A DNA stretch of 50,041 nt, taken from Lachnospiraceae bacterium UBA3316. GTDB lineage: Bacteria; Bacillota; Clostridia; Lachnospirales; Lachnospiraceae. Position numbers and translations under genes: made by a program. Numbering within the stretch: the first letter of the stretch is position 1; every line of letters starts with the position of its first letter. Where the stretch lies: the NCBI GenBank assembly GCA_002361955.1, contig DESK01000030.1, positions 66,893 to 116,933 of the forward strand. Reading direction: 5' to 3'. Below the pieces are notes generated by a model. It did not search any database, had not been told where the DNA came from, and was given only the letters and a program-made list of their open reading frames with translations. Shown in pieces: positions 15,779 through 25,261 of the stretch.

Positions 15779-16195
15779 ATGGAGGAGAAACTGGAGTATA
15801 ATTTTCGGGGCCTGGGGGTGCTGGCTCTCTGCGCGCTGCTCTTTGCTGTGGGGATCTGGAGGTTTGAGGGAAAAACAGTACCGGCAAACGGTACGGCCAA
15901 AGGCGGGGAAGCACCCATTTACTGTATCGCCTCAGGGGGAAAGCTGGCAGCTGTGATCCCGGATGCTGTCTGGGAAACGGAGGATGCGGGAAAGATTCTG
16001 GAAATCCTGGAGACATATCAGGCAAAGGCCACATTTTTCGTGACGGAAGACTGGGCAGAAAATCACCCGGAGGAGATAAGGAAGATGCGGCAGGCGGGGC
16101 ATGAGCTGGGAGAAGGCTCCGTGGTCTTCTGCCAAGGGGGGAATCTGGAACGTTTAGTAAAAGAATTAAAGGAAAAGGGGATTGTGGAGGATTAA
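15779..16195 (+). CDS. Short, degenerate NodB-like (polysaccharide deacetylase) membrane-anchored protein
   Basis: A 138-residue protein starting at ATG 15779 after GGGAGTGG. One N-terminal membrane anchor covers about residues 11-26. Then comes the beginning of a NodB homology domain: PDAVWETEDAGKILEILE and KATFFVTEDWAENHPEEIRKM correspond to the first motif and the KATFFV strand of sporulation deacetylases such as PdaB. The catalytic histidine motif normally after GHE is replaced by LGEGS, and the chain stops about 35 residues later, well short of a full NodB domain. It is probably not an active deacetylase. It could be a decayed remnant or a small binding protein. Its end overlaps pduL on the other strand by four bases. 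Confidence 0.65.
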   Translation: MEEKLEYNFRGLGVLALCALLFAVGIWRFEGKTVPANGTAKGGEAPIYCIASGGKLAAVIPDAVWETEDAGKILEILETYQAKATFFVTEDWAENHPEEIRKMRQAGHELGEGSVVFCQGGNLERLVKELKEKGIVED

Positions 16196-16836
16196 TACCT
16201 CACAATCCCCTGCTGCAATTCCTTCGCCCACTGCTGCAGGCTGTAGGTACTGCCGTCAAAGAGCTTCAGGATCGTCCCGAAGGAGTGGTCGTTGACAAAG
16301 GCGTTGGCCTCGTCGGTGTCCACATGCATGGCCAGCCGGAAGTTTGGATGGACGCGGACGACCACATCCGCGTAGATCAGAGAGCGCTCATAGCTTTCCG
16401 TGATCACGAAGACCTCGTCCTTGTCTTTGACCTTCATCTGGAGGGCATCCACAGGCGTCATATGGATATGGCGTTTGGCCACCATCAGTCCCTGGGGAAT
16501 CTCCAGGCTCCGGCCGGACGTATGGCGCAGGACGCAGCCCGGTGTACCGTCCACGTCGCCGGATTGGCGGATGACGGCGGGGAGGCCCAGCTGCCTGGTG
16601 TCCGTCACAGACACCTCGATCTGGGTGGCGGGGCGGAAGGGGCCTAAGATCGCCACATTTTCAAAGCTTCCCTTCGGTCCCAGGACGCTGAGACGCTCTG
16701 CGGCCAGAAACTGCCCGGGCTGGCTCAGTTCCCTTAAGGGGGTCATTTCCGCGCCCTTTCCGAAAAAGAATTCAAAATCAGTCCGGGACATATGGATGTG
16801 GCGGGCACTTGTTTCAATAGGAATTTTCGCGGGCAT
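16192..16836 (-). CDS. pduL: PduL-type phosphate acyltransferase (phosphotransacetylase)
   Basis: A 214-residue enzyme interconverting acyl-CoA and acyl-phosphate. The PduL fold is marked by two zinc-binding HxHM motifs, ARHIHMS near residue 13 and KRHIHMTP near residue 120, and by MHVDTDEANA near the C-terminus. I place the start at ATG 16836, with AGGTGA six bases upstream, rather than GTG 16845. No microcompartment shell gene is nearby, so it probably serves in general acetate or propionate formation. It has its own predicted promoter and lies convergent to the NodB-like gene. Confidence 0.9.
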   Translation of the reverse strand: MPAKIPIETSARHIHMSRTDFEFFFGKGAEMTPLRELSQPGQFLAAERLSVLGPKGSFENVAILGPFRPATQIEVSVTDTRQLGLPAVIRQSGDVDGTPGCVLRHTSGRSLEIPQGLMVAKRHIHMTPVDALQMKVKDKDEVFVITESYERSLIYADVVVRVHPNFRLAMHVDTDEANAFVNDHSFGTILKLFDGSTYSLQQWAKELQQGIVRY

Positions 16837-16908
16837 AGGATTCACCTCATAATAAGATATGTAGCTGCGCGGGGGATTCCAGCAGGAACCTTCCCGCTGC
16901 TCTTTAAC

Positions 16909-16937
16909 AGTTTAGCAGATAAAAGGGAACTTTGCAA
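16909..16937 (-). promoter_or_regulatory. Sigma-A promoter of pduL
   Basis: On the minus strand TTGCAA (16937-16932) and TAAACT (16914-16909) are 17 bp apart, pointing towards pduL about 70 bp away. Confidence 0.5.
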
Positions 16938-16957
16938 TTACCGGATAAAAAAGGAGA

Positions 16958-16981
16958 GCCAGTATCCTGGCAGATACTGGC
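16958..16981 (-). terminator. Stem-loop, possible terminator of the small minus-strand gene
   Basis: GCCAGTATC (16958-16966) and GATACTGGC (16973-16981) form a perfect nine-pair stem. On the minus strand the sequence continues TCTCCTTTTTTA, a displaced T-tract. It lies between the 87-residue gene and the pduL promoter. Confidence 0.45.
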
Positions 16982-17097
16982 ATAAGTTATGAAAAAGAAA
17001 AAATGTTAAAAGGTTTTATTGGCTTTTACAAGTAATACTATAGTGGAGAAATATGAAAGACGTGTGGAAGCATTGTGAAAAAATCGTGAATAGATTT

Positions 17098-17361
17098 TTA
17101 ACATTTAGTGTTGTTTAGTAATTTTGATTCTGCCGACCCTTCTCCCGGAGTTTCCCCTTGCCCTTTGGAGGGAAATGGACTAGGATAGAGGTCGGAGGTA
17201 TTTGGGGGAAGATAGGGATAGACGTCTTCATAGGCGAGAAGTTCCTCCTGGTTTTTGGGAGCTGCGGGGATCAGGCCGGTGCAGTCCTGTACGGAGCAGG
17301 ATTTTCCCAGATAATCATAGTCGTCGATGAGCCGGCGGTTGGTCTTTTCTTCTTGTTTCAT
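17098..17361 (-). CDS. Small protein of unknown function with a paired-Cys motif
   Basis: An 87-residue protein starting at ATG 17361 behind a very strong AGGAGGAATT site. The N-terminal third is charged (KQEEKTNRRLIDDYDYLG), the middle reads SCSVQDCTGLIP with two cysteines, followed by YEDVYPYLPP, and the tail is rich in Pro, Gly and Ser with a final Cys. It has no membrane segment or signal peptide. Similar short proteins with a DCTGLIP motif seem familiar from Lachnospiraceae, but I know no function. A GCCATCAG/CTGATGGC hairpin (17432-17458) lies in its upstream region; the rest of 17362-17550 shows nothing I can assign. Confidence 0.6.
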   Translation of the reverse strand: MKQEEKTNRRLIDDYDYLGKSCSVQDCTGLIPAAPKNQEELLAYEDVYPYLPPNTSDLYPSPFPSKGQGETPGEGSAESKLLNNTKC

Positions 17362-17550
17362 GCAGAATTCCTCCTGAATCGTGATGACTGCATCGGCAGT
17401 CATGTTTGTTTACTTTGAAAGTGTTTACTCAGCCATCAGCTTCCGGCAGCCTGATGGCCGGGCAGTGAATGGTAACAATAGTATGTACAGATCGAAAAAA
17501 TACATGCGCAGAAGATGGGACGCGGACCTATAGGCAGACAGGAGGCAGGG

Positions 17551-18282
17551 ATGAATTACAGATTAGTGATACAGTATGACGGGACAAGATATGCCGGGTG
17601 GCAGCGACAGACGGCCACGAAGGAGACGATCCAGGGGAAGATTGAGGATGTACTCGGAAGGATGGCGGGGGAACCGGTGGAGATCATCGGCGCAGGCCGG
17701 ACGGACGCAGGCGTCCACGCCAGGGGGCAGGTGGCGAACGTCCATCTGTCCCGGGAGAGAAGGCCGGAGGAGATCAGGGAGTATCTGAACCGCTATCTGC
17801 CGGAGGATATCTGCGTGTCGGAGGTGAAGGAGGCCGCTCCCCGTTTCCACAGCAGGCTGAACGCCCGGAGAAAAACGTATCTCTACCGGATTTCCACGGA
17901 CACCGTGAAGAACGTATTCGAGAGAAAATATATTTACGGGCTGAAGGAACCCCTGGACGTGAAAAAAATGGAGGAGGCGGCTTCGTATCTTCTGGGCGTC
18001 CATGATTTCCAGGGCTACTGCACCAGAAAGATGAAAAAATCGTCGGTGCGCCGGCTGGACGAGATCAGGTTCCGGGAGATGGAGGGAGAGCTGAGAATCT
18101 ATTATACCGGAGACGGTTTCCTCTATAATATGGTGCGCATCCTGACAGGGACCCTGATCGAGGTGGGGCAGGGGAAGAGAAGCCCCCGGTCCGTGACGGA
18201 GGCCCTGGAGACGGGGGAGAGGGCCAGGGCAGGCTATACGGCGCCGCCCCAGGGACTTTGCCTGATGAAGGTGGAATATTAG
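17551..18282 (+). CDS. truA: tRNA pseudouridine(38-40) synthase TruA
   Basis: A 243-residue enzyme that converts uridine to pseudouridine at positions 38-40 of tRNA anticodon arms. The catalytic aspartate sits in GAGRTDAGVHARGQV (near residue 50-64). YDGTRYAGWQRQ at the N-terminus, RFHSRLNARRKTYLYRI and GDGFLYNMVRILTGTLIEVG are further family motifs. The ATG at 17551 follows GGAGG; the length matches the family. A strong terminator follows, so it is probably monocistronic. Confidence 0.95.
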   Translation: MNYRLVIQYDGTRYAGWQRQTATKETIQGKIEDVLGRMAGEPVEIIGAGRTDAGVHARGQVANVHLSRERRPEEIREYLNRYLPEDICVSEVKEAAPRFHSRLNARRKTYLYRISTDTVKNVFERKYIYGLKEPLDVKKMEEAASYLLGVHDFQGYCTRKMKKSSVRRLDEIRFREMEGELRIYYTGDGFLYNMVRILTGTLIEVGQGKRSPRSVTEALETGERARAGYTAPPQGLCLMKVEY

Positions 18283-18324
18283 ATCCTTCCGCCCCGGGGA
18301 ACAGCGGAGATGACCGGGTCATAT

Positions 18325-18370
18325 GCCGCAGGCAGAAGCTGCAGGAGCAGTTTCTGCCTGCGGCTTTTTT
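18325..18370 (+). terminator. Intrinsic terminator of truA
   Basis: GCCGCAGGCAGAA (18325-18337) pairs perfectly with TTCTGCCTGCGGC (18352-18364), followed by six T. Confidence 0.92.
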
Positions 18371-18458
18371 GGTGAAGGGCCATATTCCTGACAAGAACAG
18401 GATTAAAAACGCCATATCGCCGCGGCTATTCAGTAAAAATGATGAAAAAGATGAAAGA

Positions 18459-18525
18459 GGTAAAAAAAGTCATAGTAAAAAGGTAAAAAAAGTCCATAAA
18501 GGTTTATATATTTCTATGATATGAT
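18459..18525 (+). promoter_or_regulatory. Tandem GGTAAAAAAAGTC boxes and promoter of the first GH2 gene
   Basis: Two identical 13-bp boxes start at 18459 and 18482, 23 bp apart. A -10-like TATGAT lies at 18520-18525, 38 bp from the start of the second box, with no good -35 element. Direct repeats on one DNA face next to a poor -35 are typical of activator-dependent promoters. The same arrangement recurs at 32410-32475. Which activator binds is unknown; the AraC-type regulator at 38451-39311 is a candidate. Confidence 0.55.
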
Positions 18526-18644
18526 AAGGCAAATACAGCTGTGTTTACGAAACGTTGGATGAAAGGAAAATACGGGAGAGAGGGAAAGGGCAGACGTGTC
18601 CGTTCTCTTGCCCGTAAAATACATGCGAGAAAAAGGAGGACAGA

Positions 18645-21600
18645 ATGAACAGAAACAAAAAGCATAGGACAGAGCGTGTACAGGCGGCGGTGCTGGCGGC
18701 AGCAATGGTACTTTCCGGTATGCCGTCATCCGCTATGGCAGCGAACGTGGATCAGCCGGAACTCCGGCAGCTTGCCCAGGCGGAAGTGATGACCGGAGAA
18801 CGGAAAATATCCTTTAATGAGGACTGGCGGTTCTATCGGGAGACGGAGGGCTCCATCCAGGCGGAGGGAAAGGATTTTGATGATTCCCAGTGGAGAACCG
18901 TGACCCTTCCCCATGATTACAGTATTGAGCTGGATTTTGACAGATCTTCACCGGCTGGGTCCGGCGGCGGCTTCCTGAACGGCGGCGTGGGCTGGTACAG
19001 GAAAACCTTTATTTTGCCGGAATCTATGAAGGGAAAGCGCATTTCCGTCGATTTTGGCGGCGTTTATATGGACAGCACCACCTACGTGAACGGTGAGATG
19101 ATCGGAAATTATCCTTACGGATATTCCCCGTTTGCCTATGATATCACCGATCAGCTGGTGGCGGACGGCGTCACGGAGAACGTGATCGCTGTGAGGGTCA
19201 ACAACCAGCTTCCCAGCAGCCGCTGGTATTCTGGAAGCGGAATCTACCGAAATGTAAACCTGGTGGTGACAGACGACGTCCATGTGGAACGCTACGGCAC
19301 CTTTGTGAAGACGCCTGATCTGGAAGAACATTACGCCAAGAACGAGGCCGTTGTCACTGTAGAGACAACGGTGGCCAATGATGGAGCGCTTCCGGCGAAC
19401 GCGGTGGTGACCTCCACCATCTATGACAGCGAGGGTAACCAGTTTGCGGATCCTGTGACCACAGAGGCCAGGGAGATCGCGGCAGGGGATGTGGTGACCT
19501 TTGATCAGACGATCAACACAGAGAAACCCGAGCTTTGGAGTGTGGACGATCCGAATCTCTATGAGATGATCAGTGAGGTTTCGGTAGACGGAACTGTGGT
19601 GGATACGTATGAGACCACCTTCGGCTTCCGCTGGGTGACGATGGATCCCAACGATGGCTTCTACCTGAACGGTGAATATATGAAGCTGAACGGAATGTGT
19701 ATGCACCATGACCAGGGAGCCCTGGGCGCGGTGGCCAACTATCGGGCTATCGAGCGTCAGATGGAAACCATGAAGACCATGGGCGTCAACGCCATCCGTG
19801 TAACCCACAACCCGGCAGCAGATGAGCTGATCGAGATCTGCAACAAGCTGGGCCTGATGGTCATCGACGAAGCCTTTGACTGTTGGGAGCAAGGAAAGAC
19901 AAGATATGATTACGGAAGATTTTTCAGGCTGCAGGCGACCCATCCCGACGCAAAGGAGGGACAGACCTGGGCGGAGTTTGATATCAAGAACATGGTAAAC
20001 CGCGGAAAAAATGATCCCTGTATCATTCTGTGGTCTATCGGAAATGAAGTCTTGAACGGCACCGTGCCGACGGCGACCAACCTGGTGAAATGGGTGGCAG
20101 AGGTGGATCCGACCCGTCCGGCCACAGAAGGCTTTAATGATTTCATCGGCGGATTCAACAATGAGAAGATGAAGCAGGTAGCGGATGTGACAGGCGTGGT
20201 AGGCTTCAACTACGGGGAAAACAGCTATGACGCCGCCCACAAGGAATATCCGGACTGGATTATCATGGGAACGGAGACTTCTTCCGCAGTGCGCAGCCGC
20301 GGATTCTACAAAGTGGACTACGCAAAGAAGATCCGCAGCAGCTACGATGACGGCGATACTGTTAGCTGGGGACGTTCCGCGGAGAGAGCCTGGAAGGCAA
20401 ACCGTGACAGAAGATTCGTCATGGGTGAGTTTGTATGGACGGGCTTTGACTACATCGGCGAGTCGAGCCCCTACAACAACCAGTTCCCGGCAAAGAGCTC
20501 ATACTTTGGCGCTGTGGATACCGCAGGTATCCCGAAGGATGCTTACTACATTTACCAGAGCCAGTGGACTTCTGTGGAGGAGAACCCTATGGTGCATCTG
20601 CTTCCCCACTGGAACTGGGAGAACGATGACAGTATCAAAGCAAACGGAAAGATTAAAGTGCAGGCCTACTCTAACGCAGCCAGCGTAGAGCTGTTCCTGA
20701 ATGGGGAGAGCCTTGGAAAGAAGGATTTCCTCCAGCTTCAGACAAGCGACGGAAGGCCTTACCAGGAGGCGGAGGACGGCCACATTTACCTGGAGTGGAT
20801 GGTGGATTACCAGCCGGGCGAGCTGAAGGCAGTGGCCAGGGATCTGGATGGCAATATCATTGCTGAGGACGTTCTGACGACGGCAGGAGAGCCGGCCCAG
20901 GTTCGCCTGACACCGGACCGTGAGGTCATCACGGCTGACGGAAAGGATCTGTCCTACATCCTCGTTGAGATTCTGGACAAAGATGGAAATGTGGTTCCCA
21001 CAGCGAACAATAATGTGAAATTCCATGTTTCCGGTAACGGAAAGATCGTGGGCGTCGATAATGGAGACGCGACGGAGGTTACACAGAGCTACAAGGGCAG
21101 CGAGCGCAGGGCTTACAGCGGAAAGGCTATGGTCATCGTCCAGTCCACAAAGGATGAGGGAGAATTTACCCTGTCCGCGAACTCCTTAGGACTGCGTTCA
21201 GATAAGACGAAGGTATTTACCATTGAGAATACCGCAGAAGAAAAGCTTCTGGGATATGAAGAGCCGGAAGTCGTTTATGTGGAGAAGGGAAATACCCCGG
21301 AGCTTCCGCAGACGGTAACGGCCGTTTACAGCGACGGACGCAAAGAAGAAAAAGAAGCAGAATGGGACGAGCTTGGCGAGGAAGCGCTGCAGACACTGGG
21401 TTCCGCCATCGTGACGGGTACCGTAAAAGAGAACGGGGACCGGGTTAGCCTGCAGATGATTGTGACAGGAGCGATCGGCATCCGTCCGGTACATATCGTG
21501 ACGCCTGTGGGCGAGCTCCCGGAGCTTCCGGAGACAGTAACCATCCTGTCAAATCTGGCAGATGAGAAAGAGGCGGCTGTCGTATGGGAGGCTGTCAGCG

Positions 21601-24600
21601 AAGAACAGGTGGCTTCTGTGGGAAGCTTCAACGTAAAGGGAACGGCAGAGGGACTTGAGGAGGATGTGTTCGCGACTGTGCGTGTGGCAGAGGTGAACGT
21701 CCATGACGGCAAGGATCTGGCGCCCAAAAGAGGAAATTATCCGGTTCCGACAGCTTCTTATGAATACGGATCCTTTAAGGTGGCGGCCATCAACAATGGC
21801 AAGGTATACCGTGAGACCAGGTTATTGCCTGCAGAGCTCTGGAACGCCATGTTCCACAATCAGAACGATGAGTGGGTGCAGCTGGAGTTTGAAGATCCGG
21901 TCACTACCGCAAAGGCAGGAATCAATTTCTGGTATACCGCAAATTATGACAGTTATTTCAGAATACCCGACAGCGTGACGATTTCCTACAGTATGGATGG
22001 AAAAACCTTTACCAATGTGGAAAATCAGAGCGTCAGCAGCAAAGACGACCTGAAGATTTTTAATGAGACAGAGTTTACCTTTGATGAGATTACAGCCAAA
22101 TATATCCGCTGGAATTTCCACAGCGAGGCAGGAAAATCCCCGGCAGTTTCTGAGGTACACGTATACCAGAGAAGTCGGTTTGAAATGGGAGATTCCGCCC
22201 AGCTGAAGAGCCTGCTGCTGGATGGGACAGAGCTGGAAGGCTTTACACCGGAGCAGGATTATTATGAGGTGGAGCTTCCGTACAATGCCCCCGTTCCGGA
22301 AGTGACGGTAGAGGCAGAGGATCCGAATGCGTCAGTTGTCATGATTCCCGCGTTGGACAACAATGACAGCGTGACCATCCAGGTTGTCTCAGAGGATGGC
22401 TGCAACAAGAAGAACTTTACGGTGAAATTCTGTGAGGCAGCGCCGGTGCTGGATAACGCTGCCATCCAGATGGAGAGCAATACGCTGACTGAGGACGACG
22501 TGAAGCCAGTGAGCCTTACGGCGACACTTCAGGACGGCACGGTACTGAAAAACGGCGTGCTGGATATCCGTTACCTTGTGGGCAATCCGGAAATCGCTGA
22601 GTTTAAGGACGGATGCCTCTATGCATACTGGCCGGGAAGCACGACCTTACAGGCTGTTGTGACCTACCAGGGAGTGACTGTGGAATCCAATGAGCTGGAG
22701 CTTACGATCCAGGAAAATCCCGAGACAAAGGTGATCACCGGCTATGAGCAGGTCAGCGTGGTTACCGTTAAGGGACAGGCGCCCCAGCTTCCGGAGAAGG
22801 TGAGAGCAACCTTCGATAAGGGACTGGCAAAACAGGTAAAGGTTACCTGGGATGAGATCGATCCGAAGCAGTACGAGAAATACGGAAGCTTTACCGTAAA
22901 GGGAAGCGTGGACGGCCAGGAGCTCCGTCCGGAAGCGAAAGTAATCGTAAAGGGAATCATCGGCGTTCAGCAGTTCTCAGGCGCAGCGCCCCTTGGAACG
23001 GTTCCGCAGTTGCCCTTAAAGGCAAAGGCATATTACAGTGACGGCACCACCGATGAGCTGGCTGTGGAATGGGAAGAGCAGCCCCAGGATAAGTTCATGG
23101 AAGACGGAGCCATCGTAGTGGTCAAGGGAACTGTTACCGATCAGAAGGGCGACGGAAGCGTCCATGAAACACAGGCCTCCATCCGTGTATCTTCGGATGT
23201 GGTGAAAGGAGATAAGTTTACAGCGTACAAGAACGGCTTCTATCTGCCTCTTGGCATCGCCTCCTTCACAAACGGCCAGGGAACCTCCGGAGATTCCGCG
23301 TCGGAGCTGAACGACAATATCATTTCCCGTAAGCCCGAGGACAACAACCGCTGGTGCAACTGGAGCGGTACAAACCGGGAAGAAGACTGGGCAGGAATTA
23401 TTTTCGGCCTGGAAGAAGTAACCTACAAATTTATCGACAACCTGGAAATTGATTTTTACACGGATTACGGCGCAGACCTGCCGGCGGAGTATGTCATTGA
23501 ATATTATGACGGAGAAGCCTTCAAGACACGTCCCCAGGATCCGGACAATGTGGGCGGCGACCATCCGGTGGGAATCGCTGAAAACTGGAAGCCTGTAGAA
23601 AATCTTCAGGCGCCGGAGGAGCTCTCAGCTACAGACACCTGCTACTTCAGCTTTGACGCAGTGCGCACCTGCGCGATCCGCATCCGTATGAAGCCAGCAC
23701 AGGGCAAGTGCCTGGCCATCACAGAGATGGGCGCTTACGATAAGCTGGTGACGGAAAACAAGGACTTCCATGTAACAGGACTGTATGTGGACGGAACGGC
23801 ATGGGAAGAGTTTGACCCGGATGTCCACAGTTATCTGGTAGATTACAAGAACGGCCAGATGCCGGAGGTACAGATGAAGGCAGACGCCAACGCATCTGTG
23901 ACGGTGCTTCAGGCCACCGACGTCAACGATGCGAACACATTCTTTATTACTTCTGAGGACGGGCTGAAAACAGAAACGTATACGGTCCGCTATGTAAAAT
24001 ATGATATGGTAAGGGTGAATCTGAAGAAGCTGTACCGCGCGTGGGCAGCGAAGGATCTCTCCGTATACACGAAAAAGAGCGCAGAGGCCCTGAGACAGAC
24101 ACTGACAGACACAAAGGCTCTTCTGGATAATCCGGACGCCACCCGCAAGGAACTGGATAAGAGTATGACAGAGCTGATAACGGCCATCGGCGCCCTGGAG
24201 TACGCAGTTCAGACACTGCACCTGGAGGCAGCGATCGAAGAGGCCGAAAAGATCCTGGCCCTCGGAAAGAATTATGAGGGGATCGACGCCCTGACAGCAG
24301 CCGTGGAGGCAGGAAAAGAAATCCTCACAAAGGAAGAGGCCACACAGACAGAGGTAGACGACGCGGCCAACGCGATCCTGAACGCACTGGCTAACGTGGC
24401 AAAGACAGCCGACGTTTCCTCCCTGGAGAGCCTGATTGAGACGGCCAGGGGCCTGCTGGATGGCAAGTACACAAGCAGCAGCCTGGAGAACCTGGAAAAG
24501 GCCATCGAAAAGGCAGAGGAAGTGCTGAAAGACCAGAACAGGAGCGACAGCGATATCAGCGACGCCTACACCGGCCTGATCGATGGAATTATCGGCCTGA

Positions 24601-25004
24601 AGGCACTGGCTGAAAAGGCAGCCCTGGAGGCGATGCTTTCAAAAGCAAATGAAATCCTGGCAGCCGCGGACGCGTATGTGGCGGAGACCATAGAGGGCCT
24701 CGCAGGCGTGACGGAAGAGGCGCAGAAGGTTTACGGCACAGAAGACGCTTCCCAGAAGGCTGTCAACGAGGCAGTGAAGACTCTGACACTGAAGATCGCG
24801 GAGGCCCGTCTTCTGGGAGATGTGGACGGCGACGGCACAGTGACCACAGCCGACAGCGCAGCGGTTCTCCGCTGTGCGGCAGAGCTTGAGGTGCTGTCCT
24901 CAGGAGCGGCACTGAGCGCGGACGTAAACGGCGACGGCGCGGCAGACACCAGCGACGCAGCCATGATCCTGCAGTACGCAGCAGAGAAAATCAACGCATT
25001 CTAA
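18645..25004 (+). CDS. Secreted multidomain GH2 beta-galactosidase-like enzyme with FIVAR repeats and dockerin
   Basis: A 2119-residue secreted enzyme. A signal peptide ends near residue 33 (SSAMA). GH2 sugar-binding, Ig-like and TIM-barrel domains occupy about residues 45-650. The acid/base is E468 in WSIGNE and the likely nucleophile E544 in MGTETSS; GEFVWTGFDYIGE follows as in DUF4982-type beta-galactosidases. Then come DUF4982 and GH2 C-terminal domains (to about 860), bacterial Ig-like Big_4 units, a discoidin/CBM32-like domain (about 1018-1175), a cadherin-like sandwich, more Ig-like units, a second discoidin-like domain (about 1519-1702), another cadherin-like unit, four FIVAR-type three-helix repeats (about 1787-2055), and a type I dockerin (2057-2119) with calcium loops DVDGDGTVTTAD and DVNGDGAADTSD. 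It probably removes beta-linked galactose from host glycans and docks onto a cohesin. GH2 beta-glucuronidase activity is less likely but not excluded. Confidence 0.88.
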   Translation: MNRNKKHRTERVQAAVLAAAMVLSGMPSSAMAANVDQPELRQLAQAEVMTGERKISFNEDWRFYRETEGSIQAEGKDFDDSQWRTVTLPHDYSIELDFDRSSPAGSGGGFLNGGVGWYRKTFILPESMKGKRISVDFGGVYMDSTTYVNGEMIGNYPYGYSPFAYDITDQLVADGVTENVIAVRVNNQLPSSRWYSGSGIYRNVNLVVTDDVHVERYGTFVKTPDLEEHYAKNEAVVTVETTVANDGALPANAVVTSTIYDSEGNQFADPVTTEAREIAAGDVVTFDQTINTEKPELWSVDDPNLYEMISEVSVDGTVVDTYETTFGFRWVTMDPNDGFYLNGEYMKLNGMCMHHDQGALGAVANYRAIERQMETMKTMGVNAIRVTHNPAADELIEICNKLGLMVIDEAFDCWEQGKTRYDYGRFFRLQATHPDAKEGQTWAEFDIKNMVNRGKNDPCIILWSIGNEVLNGTVPTATNLVKWVAEVDPTRPATEGFNDFIGGFNNEKMKQVADVTGVVGFNYGENSYDAAHKEYPDWIIMGTETSSAVRSRGFYKVDYAKKIRSSYDDGDTVSWGRSAERAWKANRDRRFVMGEFVWTGFDYIGESSPYNNQFPAKSSYFGAVDTAGIPKDAYYIYQSQWTSVEENPMVHLLPHWNWENDDSIKANGKIKVQAYSNAASVELFLNGESLGKKDFLQLQTSDGRPYQEAEDGHIYLEWMVDYQPGELKAVARDLDGNIIAEDVLTTAGEPAQVRLTPDREVITADGKDLSYILVEILDKDGNVVPTANNNVKFHVSGNGKIVGVDNGDATEVTQSYKGSERRAYSGKAMVIVQSTKDEGEFTLSANSLGLRSDKTKVFTIENTAEEKLLGYEEPEVVYVEKGNTPELPQTVTAVYSDGRKEEKEAEWDELGEEALQTLGSAIVTGTVKENGDRVSLQMIVTGAIGIRPVHIVTPVGELPELPETVTILSNLADEKEAAVVWEAVSEEQVASVGSFNVKGTAEGLEEDVFATVRVAEVNVHDGKDLAPKRGNYPVPTASYEYGSFKVAAINNGKVYRETRLLPAELWNAMFHNQNDEWVQLEFEDPVTTAKAGINFWYTANYDSYFRIPDSVTISYSMDGKTFTNVENQSVSSKDDLKIFNETEFTFDEITAKYIRWNFHSEAGKSPAVSEVHVYQRSRFEMGDSAQLKSLLLDGTELEGFTPEQDYYEVELPYNAPVPEVTVEAEDPNASVVMIPALDNNDSVTIQVVSEDGCNKKNFTVKFCEAAPVLDNAAIQMESNTLTEDDVKPVSLTATLQDGTVLKNGVLDIRYLVGNPEIAEFKDGCLYAYWPGSTTLQAVVTYQGVTVESNELELTIQENPETKVITGYEQVSVVTVKGQAPQLPEKVRATFDKGLAKQVKVTWDEIDPKQYEKYGSFTVKGSVDGQELRPEAKVIVKGIIGVQQFSGAAPLGTVPQLPLKAKAYYSDGTTDELAVEWEEQPQDKFMEDGAIVVVKGTVTDQKGDGSVHETQASIRVSSDVVKGDKFTAYKNGFYLPLGIASFTNGQGTSGDSASELNDNIISRKPEDNNRWCNWSGTNREEDWAGIIFGLEEVTYKFIDNLEIDFYTDYGADLPAEYVIEYYDGEAFKTRPQDPDNVGGDHPVGIAENWKPVENLQAPEELSATDTCYFSFDAVRTCAIRIRMKPAQGKCLAITEMGAYDKLVTENKDFHVTGLYVDGTAWEEFDPDVHSYLVDYKNGQMPEVQMKADANASVTVLQATDVNDANTFFITSEDGLKTETYTVRYVKYDMVRVNLKKLYRAWAAKDLSVYTKKSAEALRQTLTDTKALLDNPDATRKELDKSMTELITAIGALEYAVQTLHLEAAIEEAEKILALGKNYEGIDALTAAVEAGKEILTKEEATQTEVDDAANAILNALANVAKTADVSSLESLIETARGLLDGKYTSSSLENLEKAIEKAEEVLKDQNRSDSDISDAYTGLIDGIIGLKALAEKAALEAMLSKANEILAAADAYVAETIEGLAGVTEEAQKVYGTEDASQKAVNEAVKTLTLKIAEARLLGDVDGDGTVTTADSAAVLRCAAELEVLSSGAALSADVNGDGAADTSDAAMILQYAAEKINAF
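24216..25004 (+). repeat. FIVAR-dockerin 3' module, copy 1
   Basis: The last 789 bp (codons 1858-2119 plus stop) are homologous to 31544-32332 and 37529-38317. All three copies have exactly the same length in the same frame. They encode three FIVAR-like units and the dockerin. Confidence 0.85.
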
Positions 25005-25024
25005 TTTAAAGATACAAACAGGCG

Positions 25025-25072
25025 AGACGCCGCAAACCTATTGGGACAGATGGGTTTGCGGCGTCTGTTTTT
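25025..25072 (+). terminator. Intrinsic terminator after the first GH2 gene
   Basis: AGACGCCGCAAACC (25025-25038) pairs perfectly with GGTTTGCGGCGTCT (25053-25066), followed by G and five T. The giant gene therefore ends its own transcript. Confidence 0.92.
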
Positions 25073-25094
25073 CTGCTTTGGCGCAGGACAGAAT

Positions 25095-25167
25095 GGTAAA
25101 AAAAGCAAGATCTATAACCTATTGAGCAATTTTTATATTGTGAAGAGTGTTTATAAAAAGGTATAAT
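25095..25167 (+). promoter_or_regulatory. Promoter region of the GH101 gene with one GGTAAAAAAAG box
   Basis: A single GGTAAAAAAAGC box starts at 25095. Farther down, TTGTGA (25138-25143) and TATAAT (25162-25167) are 18 bp apart and form a better core promoter than those of the two GH2 genes. The box lies about 67 bp from the -10, not 38, so its role here is uncertain. Confidence 0.45.
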
Positions 25168-25261
25168 TTAAGTATGTTTTGTGCCTAAAATGCACAATAA
25201 AGCTTCCGATACTAAAGGAAACGAATAAAACGGCAATGCCGGAAAAGAAAGGAGAAAAAAC

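Noticed and set aside
18948..20240. Long minus-strand open frame (430 codons) opposite the first GH2 gene
   Set aside because: It is a shadow of a gene with clear GH2 motifs, with no ribosome binding site and a His/Val-rich composition typical of antisense frames.
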